Positions 53,034 through 62,050 of a stretch of DNA of 64,000 bases are shown piece after piece. The notes under the pieces were generated by a model. The model was given only the letters and a program-made list of their open reading frames with translations, did no database searches and was not told the DNA's origin. How positions within the stretch are numbered: position 1 is the first letter of the stretch; every line of letters begins with the position of its first letter. The DNA comes from Bugula neritina (taxonomy: Eukaryota; Bryozoa; Gymnolaemata; Cheilostomatida; Bugulidae). The translations under genes were made by a program, and so were the position numbers. The stretch spans positions 6,996,207 to 7,060,206 of the forward strand of contig OZ037767.1 of NCBI GenBank assembly GCA_964035545.1. The letters are read 5' to 3'.

Positions 53034-56000
53034 TTAGTCACTGTCAGTATCATAATCTAACTGACCATCAATATCACTGATCTCTATGTCAGGACACTGT
53101 AAGTCTTCACTAGCATGGAGGAAGTGACACTTTATAGGACAGTCGTCATTCGGTGGACGAGATGTATACATTCTCTCGTCAACCAGATCTTTGAATGAGA
53201 GAAAACTGAGCAGTGTATCCGGTAAACGTGTACGTAGTTGAGAGCACTTGTCAGGGAAGGAAGAGATGCAGTTGAAGAGTTTAGCTCGACTCAACTCTTT
53301 GAGAGATAGAGGTGATGATGATAATTCTGTTAGCCAATCACATACCTTCAGCTGCAAACAGTGATTAGATGAGAAATATTGTGTCATAATACATTGCGTG
53401 ACAGTATGAGATCCAATTTAATATCCCCCAAGTAACTTATGTATATTATGTTATGTATTGTCGTATAATGTATTATAATGCATTATATAAAATAATACAT
53501 ATATATGACGCAAAACACTATATGACACATTACATCATATAATGGTATATATAATATACACACACTTATGAAGCACATTATCATATTACTATAAACTATA
53601 CAGGTGATCGCAATGTTTTATTCACAAGAATTAAGCAGACCTTGTTCTGCAATGCCATGGGCCACTCTTTCCATTTTATCCAATCACTATTGAGACTTGA
53701 AGGATTGACATAGATGAGAAGTTTCATGAGGTTTACGAGGCCTGCTTCAGCTGCTAGAGAGACATAGCCCGACTCAAACTTGCAGCCCCAGTGAACCAAG
53801 GCTAATGAGCACTCTTCATTCAGCAAAGATATAGCATGGTGCAAAAGCTTCCTGCCCTGTTTGTCAGGCTAGAGATAAATGGGAACATATAAAGGAATGC
53901 CACTTCACTACATGCATGGAAGTAGGGAAATAAGACTTTTCTAGTTCCTTATTTACGTGAAAACTTTAAGTTCCAGCCAAGTTAACAGAAATTTAATTCA
54001 AATTATTAATAATCATGGGGCAGTAGAATAATTAGCGGGTTATAATTTTATATGATTAAAATATATGATACCAACTGGGTTATTATCAACTATCAAGGTA
54101 AACACGCCAAGCCCCTATGAACTGACAAAAATTCACGTTTAAATAATCCAACAGAGTTTTGACTTTTTTCCAATTTTGTTCATGCCTTCTTATAATAGCC
54201 GGTGTTTACACTGAATTTCACAATGTGTTTTCATGTGTGTGATATGTAATAAATCAATCATTTATAATTGTATCTCACTTGGCACTCCATACATAACAGT
54301 GGATTTGTTACATAACCAAGAATTGTATTAAGCCAAAACTCCATAAATTCCTGTTTCAAATTTCTAAGCAGTTTGAATAAATCATCAGCTAATAATTGAT
54401 TAATTAGAATTACTTTAAGTTGAAGTCACAATTGAGTTATATAATATAAAGCTAAAACTTTGACAAATATAAAGTATTTCAATGCTATCACCTAGTAGAT
54501 GTATATAATAAGGAAACCAGTTTCAATCCTGAACTATTAGTTGTCATAGAAAACTTGATGTTACTATAGAACTGAAATTCTATTAACAAACTAAACACTT
54601 ACTTTGTTAATATTATAACCATTTCTTACAAGACATCTAATTATAGAAGGCTTGGAGAGCTCAACAGCAATCGAAATGGGTGACATACCACTTTCGGATG
54701 CAACGTATTTCCGAGCATTGCTACGAAGTAGGAACTCTACTATAGAATATCTAAAAAATAAATATATACCAATCAATTCACAACACAACCTCATCAAACA
54801 TCAAAGTCTAACAATATTTAAATGGAACATTGAATAGAGAAAAGGCAATTGTTTATTAAAACATTAAATCATATTTTATTCAAATTAATAATTAAAATAA
54901 AAGATTCTTTACAAATTAATACGCAGCAAACCTTTCATAAGCGACAGCAAAATGCAAAGCAGTAAAACCCTCTTGTGTTCTGTGGTTTATGTTGCATAAG
55001 GATTTCACTAACAGTTGGCACATCTCAATATCATCTTTCAGGACGGCCCTGAAACAAACATATTTGTAAAACATGCAAAATTTAAAACAACTTCAAATAA
55101 AATCATTATTTCAAAATTCCATCAGTATACACTTTTGTACGTGTTTCCACTTTACCGAAGAATTTAAGAACTTCAAATGAAATGGCAATCATATTAAACC
55201 TCCATTATTCAGTCAAAAAGTAATATATTTGGTCAATTTCTCTAACTGTTTAAGTTTCAATACTGCTACAACCATAAAACTAGAGTTGTCAAAACCTATA
55301 ACAACAAATTTATGACTTTTAAATGTACTCTAATATAATGCTTGCTTCCACAATGTTGAAAATAACTCAATTACATGACCAATTTATCACAAGAACTCAC
55401 AATATCAAAGGAGTCTCAACCTCAGTGCTACAATCCAAACTGAATTGGTTGACGTTAGCTCCGCCCGAGATAAGGAGAGCAGATAACTCTAAGGATTGTG
55501 CCATCACAGCTCTGTATAGTGGAGTACAACCTAAATAAGACAAAGCCTCATAATTGTTAGTATATGTATTAAGAATATTATCATAGAACAAACCAGGCCC
55601 TTTCTGGTTTAAAGTACCCTAATAAAACTTTCCTTATAAGCATTCACTGCTAACTTAACTTGTGAATTATTAATGTTGTAGGTACAGTTCAAAACTTAAA
55701 TATCCATGAACACAATCGTTAAATCTTGAAAATATTTTGCCTAACCAAAACTGCAAGTGCTTCTATTATACTTAAACTCACTAAAAAACATTTTAAGAAC
55801 TATAGGTGCATTTGAGAGCATTTCTCTACAGTTGTATAAAACATGCATTACGTGAATATAACTGTATATGCATGACAAGTGACACATTAACCCTTTGCAC
55901 CAGTATACATTATATGTAGTGGACATATAAGCAAGCAAAGAGTGCAAGCAGTGAAGCACGTGCTCTAGTCTTACATGACAAAAGTAGAGTGTAAAAGCGA

Positions 56001-56679
56001 ACTTAGACACTACTAAAATATGAGCTGGTACCTCCACTTACTTTGTAACCTCTCTACCCACAAGAGCAAAGGCTATCTAAAAGTACAGGAATCGCTACAT
56101 GAACCCATTGGCTTTATGAGAAGGTACATGGTAAGTTGTATAGTGATAGAAACATTATGTAACAGCATGCACCTGTTATCTTGTCAGTAAAATCAACTTC
56201 ACACTTGAACTCGTTAACAAGAAGCTCAGCCAGTTCTACATTGCCATGGTGCACCGCCCACCTACAGAGGGAACACAACTCATTACAATATGGGCAAAAT
56301 TCATACTGAGTAGGGAACATGAAAGTTCGCCAAATATTACGAGTGTACAATAGGATACAATGCAAAGATACAGTCAGCTTAGATAACAGAAGAAAATCTT
56401 GTAGCAAACTTACCAAATAGCTCGTCTGCCATTTTGATCGCTTTTGTTAACATCAGCACCAACAGGCTTGGCTTCAAGCAGAGCTCGAGCTAAATTTATG
56501 TTTAGATTTTCACAGGCGTATATTAAAGCTGTGGGATGAGAAGGCTGCCGTATGTCGCCAATATTTGGGTCAACCTTCTCTCTCTTCATAATGTATTTGA
56601 GTGCTTTCAGCTGATTATTGTAAACAGCATCAAAAAATTTAACAGCTGCTGGTGAAGGTAGAGAAGCTGATGATGACAT
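53034..56679 (-). CDS. Ankyrin repeat and SOCS box (ASB-type) protein
   Basis: Seven exons in transcription order: 56414-56679, 56173-56261, 55401-55530, 54932-55048, 54603-54750, 53641-53868 and 53034-53351, in phase, 431 aa. Start ATG precedes SSSASLPSPAA. An acceptor (TTTTTAG) upstream suggests a 5' UTR intron. Ankyrin repeats run through most of the protein (PTALIYACENLNINLARALL, WAVHHGNVELAELLV, CTPLYRAVMAQSLELSALLI, GFTALHFAVAYE, MSPISIAVELSKPSIIRCLV). Near the C-terminus SPLSLKELSRAKLFNCI and TRLPDTLLSFLSF form a SOCS box, which binds Elongin B/C and Cullin-5. An acidic tail (DYDTDSD) ends it. The likely role is substrate recognition in an E3 ubiquitin ligase. Which ASB member is not resolved. 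The donor of exon 6 (GTCTGC) is weak. Confidence 0.85.
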
Positions 56680-57728
56680 GTCAATAGTTTGAAAATGTGT
56701 CTCTTTCACAATTGCTAAAAATTATAAACATAAACAAATACAGTTTTGCTCAGATATTAAATTTACTTGTGAGTAGCTCTCCTTCTACAATTTTGTTTGC
56801 AACTAAATATTTCAATAAATTGCAACCTTTGCCAAAAATACTTATCATCCTGAGTATGTATGTTGACATTATAAATAAACAAAGATTGACATTAATAACA
56901 TATTACAGAACTTTAGAAGCAAAAGTTGAATAGAAGGCTTTTGCTGTGACAGAATGACACAGTAATGACTGAATTGACTTGTTTCCATGGTAACGCAAAA
57001 TACCTGACGCCTTAATGAATACTAAGAATACCATCCAGAGCTTAGCCATTACACAATAAATATCACTCTGCAATAATGCCTACAACTATTATTAACAACC
57101 AACAAAACCTAAATTCTAAATTAAATGTCCCATAAAACGTCTTAAAAACAAATTCAAAAAATTTGGATATCAAATCAGTTACATACCCAATTAAAAACAC
57201 AGACTTATAACTGCTTAGTAACCAAGACTTTTCAAAATATGATGCTGCAAATCTGAAGATATTACTATTAGTTAGACCATTGAATATGACACAGCGTCTA
57301 TAAGCTTCATTTTCCAAGCAAAAACAGTTTGAGTTTCAATGCAAGAAATCGATTTTTAACCAATTTAATGTAAGTAAATAAATTAGTTGTAGTATTCAAG
57401 AATAGCAGCTTAAATATGCAAAATCTACATGCCTATTAGTATTTATAACAATGTCAACTGGCCCCTCTAACTTTGAGTAGTACTAGTAGTAGTTTGAACT
57501 TATGAGACCCAGACTGCTTCACTTCAGTAGTTATAGTTATACTTACACCTGTCGAAATACCTGTCGAATTCTTCTTCACACTGGACAACCCAAATGGATC
57601 AAAGGAGTGTGCCACATTCTTAACCAAAATTTACATTTTTAGGTCAGTAATCAGTAAGTGTGCTTAAAACTAATTTGCAGTGGAGTCAGAACAGGTAAGG
57701 TTAACCTGTCTGTGGTAAGTATGCTGTA
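56680..57728. other. Intergenic between the ASB gene and the LINE
   Basis: AT-rich, with no supported gene. An 84-codon open frame at 57063-57317 (minus) has a hydrophobic end but no other support. Confidence 0.45.
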
Positions 57729-59415
57729 TTACATTGTGTTGCTGTCTGTTATTGAGGATTTAATCTTCATGTCTCTGATGGTTCTTGGTAGAAAACTATT
57801 GTGATAATTGCTATAATTAGTCGTAACTGATCGAGGAACTCCTTGGGCCTGGGATCTGGTTAGAACTGTAGATGATGTTTTGTTGACTATGTGATCATAA
57901 GATTTGGAGAGTGCTGGGTGGTGCTCCTCCTTGAACAGAATCAGGATAAGCAGGCAGAGGCGCTTGTTCCTCCTTCTGGATGCCAGCGGGGTCAGCCCAA
58001 GCTTTTCCATAGTTAGACTCACATCTTCCCGTCCTTTTATGTTGGCGATAAAACGAACAGCATCTGTCTGTACATTCTCTAGAGTGGCGATATCTTTCTT
58101 GCAGACGGGGTCCCAGACTGCGCATGCATATTCCAAGTGAGGCAAACATAGTGTTTTGTATGCAATGAGACGAGCGTGTTGTGGTGCCCAAAATAGAGCT
58201 CGTTTGATTATGTCTAAGTGTCTCTTTGCTTTTGCAACTTTAGTGTTAATGTGAGCATCAAACTTACAGTCAGATTTGAGCAGAACTCCTAGATATTTTG
58301 CGGGATTAACATGCTCCAAGACTAAACCATTAAGTGTGTAGTTTGGTAGATTTTGCGTTGGGTTGAAAGCCATAATCTTACTTTTGGAGATATTGAAAGA
58401 CATGCCCCACTTGTTGGCCCATATTCCTAACTTGTCGAGATTATGTTGAAATCTTTTGGCATCAACTGCAGAATTGACTGGCTGATACAAAAGAGTATCA
58501 TCGGCGAAGAGTCCAACAGAACAATCAAGGGAATTTGGCAAATCATTGATGAAGATCAGGAATAGGATTGGTCCAAGCACAGATCCTTGTGGAACTCCTG
58601 ATGTTACCGACAGTGGTTCTGAGATGTGACTCTGAAGGACAACGCATTGAGATCTGTTCGTCAAGAAGTCTGATATCCAGCTGAGAAGATAATTGCCAAT
58701 ATCGCCAATTGCCGCCAGTTTTTGCATCAGTAGCACATGGGGTACTCGATCAAACGCTTTTGTAAAGTCTAGAATTGCAGCATGGACACTTTGACGGGTG
58801 TCAATAGTTTGGAGTATGTCCTGCATTGTAGCGCATAATTGTGTTTCACACGACAGACCTTTTCTGAAGCCATGTTGACGGTTGTGTAATAGTTTATCAA
58901 CTTTTTTGAGCAGAAATCTCAAAACAAGATGCTCTAGCATTTTACAGGGTATACTGGTTAGCGATATAGGGCGGTAGTTATGAACACACTCCTTTGGTCC
59001 AGATTTGTGAAGAGGGGAGACATTGGCTGTCTTCCAGCTAATTGAGAGGTTTCCAGATTGCAGTGACACATTGAAGATGCGACTGAGGCATTCAGCAGTT
59101 TGCTCTGGAACAATATTCAAATGTGCTCTGCAGATTCCATCAGGACTGGGAGCTTTACCAGGTTTGAGCGTTTTATGAGGCTCAGAACGCCCGCAGGGGT
59201 GATGACTGGGACCTCGGGAAAAATTTGAGAGCATTTTGCAGTAAGCTGAATATCACAACTGAATTGTTGGTGAAAGTATTTATTGAGCAAGTTGGCACAA
59301 ATTTTGGGGTCTGTTACATGTTTCCCTTCAGGTGCGACGAGTGTGATTTGGTTTTGAGATTGGGTGAGTCCTTTTAAGTGTCTGTAGAAGTTGGTAAACT
59401 TACAGTTGCAGTATG
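57729..59415 (-). mobile_element. 5'-truncated Jockey/CR1-like LINE
   Basis: The main open frame (57729-59234) covers reverse transcriptase and the C-terminal region. Motifs in order: GKAPSPDGI, NYRPISLTS, HGFRKGLSCETQL, DFTKAFDRVPH, SGVPQGSVLGP and LFADDTLLY (near 58490-58510). The downstream part with VQTDAVRFI and LGLTPLASRRR is typical of the tail of this LINE superfamily. Upstream, a related frame is readable to about 59415 (NFYRHLKGL, KICANLLNKYF), but joins with a shift near 59180. The endonuclease half is missing. It is most likely a dead insertion. The 3' end is not clearly delimited. Confidence 0.85.
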
Positions 59416-59572
59416 AGTATTGATATTAATTATAATTACTGTATAAAATTAAAAGCAACTCAAACTAAAACTTAAACTGTAAGTCAAAGTCAAAGTGTAA
59501 ATAACTAAATTTTAATTAAAACTGTAATTCAAATTGCGACTGTGAGTAATTGCGGATATTGTGGTAAAATTA
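59416..59572. other. Spacer between the LINE and Gypsy element 2
   Basis: Cryptic simple sequence (AACTGTAAGTCAAAGTC-like) with no gene. Confidence 0.4.
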
Positions 59573-59587
59573 TGTTGTGTGTGTGTG

Positions 59588-59750
59588 TCCTTTGTTACCG
59601 AGATCGGTACTTCGGTCCTCCGAAACACCGATATGCCGATTCTCGGCATATCGGAATACCGAAGTACCGAAATGCCGGATTCGGCATTTCGGATTCCCGA
59701 AGTACCGATATTCGGTATTTCGGGCCTCCGATCTCGGCAAACAAAGGAAT
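59588..59750. repeat. Nested CCGA/TCGG palindromes in the LTR
   Basis: Outer arms CCGAGATCGG and CCGATCTCGG are exact reverse complements, extended by TTTGTT/AACAAA-like flanks. Inside are CCGATATGCCGA with TCGGCATATCGG and CCGAAATGCCG with CGGCATTTCGG, plus three ACTTCGG/CCGAAGT copies. Confidence 0.9.
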
Positions 59751-59766
59751 GTCTTTGTCCTGCATG

Positions 59767-59776
59767 TATATAAAAG
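59767..59776 (+). promoter_or_regulatory. LTR TATA box
   Basis: TATATAAAAG lies in the presumed U3, about 80 bases before AATAAA. Confidence 0.55.
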
Positions 59777-59952
59777 CCAGCAAGTTCCAGTATAGTTCAG
59801 TCTACTACTGGAGCTCGCTGGATAAAGACCATTGATTCACTCGGACTATACTACAATAAAGATTATCTACATTTTACCTTATTTCTCGCCTTGTTTCTCA
59901 TACAAGCATGTAACAGCACTAGTTTCATTCACAATCCACAAAACTATCACAT

Positions 59953-59972
59953 TGGTGGCAGCGGTGGGATTC
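59953..59972 (+). other. Primer-binding site, tRNA-Leu, 20-nt match
   Basis: TGGTGGCAGCGGTGGGATTC is the full complement of the 3' end of a typical animal tRNA-Leu plus CCA, judged from recalled tRNA sequence. Confidence 0.8.
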
Positions 59973-60002
59973 TACGAATAGCTAGTTGCTAAGAGAAATA
60001 GG

Positions 60003-60902
60003 ATGGCCCCAGGGGGCCCAGCCCCTGAGGCAGCAGCACCACCAGCCCTCACTATTGAGGCGCTGGTCACAGCCCTCCAGGGATTGCGGGGGCAAGGACA
60101 GGCAGCACCTGGTGACAGGTATCGCCTCCAGCCCCCGACTTTCGGAGGAGATGGAGACGTGGAACAGTTCATCAAAGAGTTTGAGGACGTGGCCGCCACC
60201 GCTGAATGGCCAGTACGGGTGCGCGTCCTCCAACTCCGGGCCTGCCTGACAGGCCGGGCCAGGAACTTCGCACTGGGACCCGACGAAGCCCACATCCTGC
60301 GGGCTCTTAGGGCCCGGTTCGGGTTGACCACGGAAGAGGCGTCAGACCAGCTACAAGTGATGAGGAGAGACCGAAGGACATCTCTGGAAGATCACGCTAA
60401 CGAGGTAGAGCGCCTGGCTCAGGCTGCTTTCGGTCACGCCACTGGCGACGATCGGAAGCGCCTCGTTTTTAACGCGTTCTTCCGGAGTGTGAACCACCCG
60501 GACCTCCAGCGGTACTGGCTAGCCGCGAAAGTCAAGAGCCTGGACGAAGCACTAGAGATGGGGAAGGCCTACTTCCAGGTGGAAGAGCCACGGAGGGCGA
60601 ACTACGCAGCTCGCCAGGTGGCCGGAGATGCAGAAGAGGTACCCCCAACCCCACAAGTGGCAGCAGCAGCTACCCCGTCGCCTGAGCAGACGCAGCTCAA
60701 CATGCTGATGAGCATGATGAAAGGCCTGCAGGCTACGGTGACGGAGTTGCAGCGCAACCAGACGGACAGGCGGGCTCCCCGCTCGCGGGACGACCCTGTC
60801 CGCCCCCCTATGCCCACTTGCTGGGAGTGCGGGATGCCAGGACATGTGAGAAGGCACTGCCCTAAGGGACAGAAGCCTTTAAACACCCGAGGCTCACGGT
60901 GA
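60003..60902 (+). CDS. Gypsy element 2 Gag
   Basis: 299 aa beginning at the first ATG after the primer site. An Ala/Pro-rich N-terminus precedes a retrotransposon Gag region (PTFGGDGDVEQFIKEFED, LRARFGLTTEEASDQLQ). A CCHC zinc knuckle, CWECGMPGHVRRHC, starts at residue 273 near the C-terminus. The protein forms the particle and binds RNA. The gene ends just after a TTTAAAC motif, and pol continues in the -1 frame. Confidence 0.9.
   Translation: MAPGGPAPEAAAPPALTIEALVTALQGLRGQGQAAPGDRYRLQPPTFGGDGDVEQFIKEFEDVAATAEWPVRVRVLQLRACLTGRARNFALGPDEAHILRALRARFGLTTEEASDQLQVMRRDRRTSLEDHANEVERLAQAAFGHATGDDRKRLVFNAFFRSVNHPDLQRYWLAAKVKSLDEALEMGKAYFQVEEPRRANYAARQVAGDAEEVPPTPQVAAAATPSPEQTQLNMLMSMMKGLQATVTELQRNQTDRRAPRSRDDPVRPPMPTCWECGMPGHVRRHCPKGQKPLNTRGSR
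60878..60884 (+). promoter_or_regulatory. -1 ribosomal frameshift slippery site
   Basis: TTTAAAC is positioned as T TTA AAC in the gag frame, the X XXY YYZ form. It lies 15 nt before the gag stop codon. The -1 frame is open from here into pol. Confidence 0.75.
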
Positions 60903-62050
60903 ATTCCGCCACCCGTGGGCCCCACGCCAATCCGGTCCGGGATAGGACTCGGAAGACAACAGAAGAGACCTCTCCAGAGTCGACCTACATCGAGTGGCAC
61001 GCAAACCGGAGATCTCGGAGACCGAAAGGCCTACCCGATCCTCCTGCCCTGCCACTCGATACCCGGATGGAACTAGAAGAAACCGGATGGCAGGCACCTC
61101 GGAGATCTCGGAGACCGCAAGGTCTACCCGATCCTCCAGCCTGGCCACTCCGTAACCGGTTCGCGGGGTTGCCCGAGGAGGTTGTGGAGGAGGATTCAGC
61201 TTACTCGCAAGAGTATCCCGAGCTACCCTTCCGACCTCAGAAAACCCCCGTTGTCTCTAAGACGAAGAGGAGGCCCGCTGTGCGGACCCAAGTCGTGTCT
61301 CCCCCAGAGACTGACCGCTCCAGGAGCACCCAGCCGTATGGAAGCAGCTACTTCCTGCCCGGAAAGATTTCGGGTAAAGCTGCCACATTCCTACTGGATA
61401 CTGGGTGCACTACCAACCTGCTGAGTAGGCGTCTCTTTGACACCCTTGGTGCACGAGAGCGGGCGAGCCTCGAGCCGTATGAAGGTGCGCATGGTACGTT
61501 GGCGGACGGATCATGCATTCCTTTCTACGGCGTCATTTCACTACCTGGACGCGTCCGTGATCAAGCCGTTCACGAGACGTTCATAGTCAGCCAGCTGAAG
61601 GAGGACGCCATCTTGGGAATGCCCTTCCTGGAGAAACACCAGTGTCACATGGATTTCCAGAAGTCAGTGGTGGTGATGGCTGGGAAGGAACTTGTCTGTG
61701 TTGACAAGTTTGGCAGGCCCTTGGTGGGCGGAGTCCAGGTAGTGCGGGACTGCACAGTTCCGGGGAGGTCCCAGGCGACTCTCCGATGCAGAGTCAACTG
61801 CAAGGAGATCGCCGGCCTGGGGATGGTTGAAGGAACGCACGGAGCCATCCGACTAGCAAACAGCCTGAATAGGCTAGATTGTCGGCAAGAGCTCCTCGTG
61901 CAGTGCATCAACCCCTTCACGGAACCTGTCCGATTATCGGCCGGAACGATGGTGGGGAAGTACCACTCCATCCAGGAAGCGGATGTGGGTCCGGCGCTGG
62001 AGACAGTGGCCGACACCCAGAGAAACCCCCCTCACACCAGACGTGGCTGA
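60885..62050 (+). CDS. Gypsy element 2 Pol, protease part
   Basis: This is the -1 frame relative to gag; it has no own plausible ATG start, consistent with expression by frameshift. A basic/Pro-rich spacer with a repeated RRSRRP(K/Q)GLPDPPA motif is followed by a retropepsin domain with LLDTGCTTNLLS (Asp at 61397) and AILGMPFLEKH. The frame stops at 62048-62050, before reverse transcriptase, which lies in a different frame. Confidence 0.85.

Larger units (their letters stand above)
59573..59951 (+). repeat. 5' LTR of Gypsy element 2 (left edge estimated)
   Basis: The right edge is set by the primer site. The left edge is placed at TGTTGTGTG, matching TG...CA ends, but the second LTR is not available to prove it. 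It contains a palindrome-rich segment (59588-59750), a TATA box (59767-59776) and AATAAA (59855-59860), the usual U3-R order. Confidence 0.6.

Noticed and set aside
57063-57317. 84-codon minus-strand frame with hydrophobic end
   Set aside because: No homology, splice signals or second copy; it lies in AT-rich intergenic DNA.
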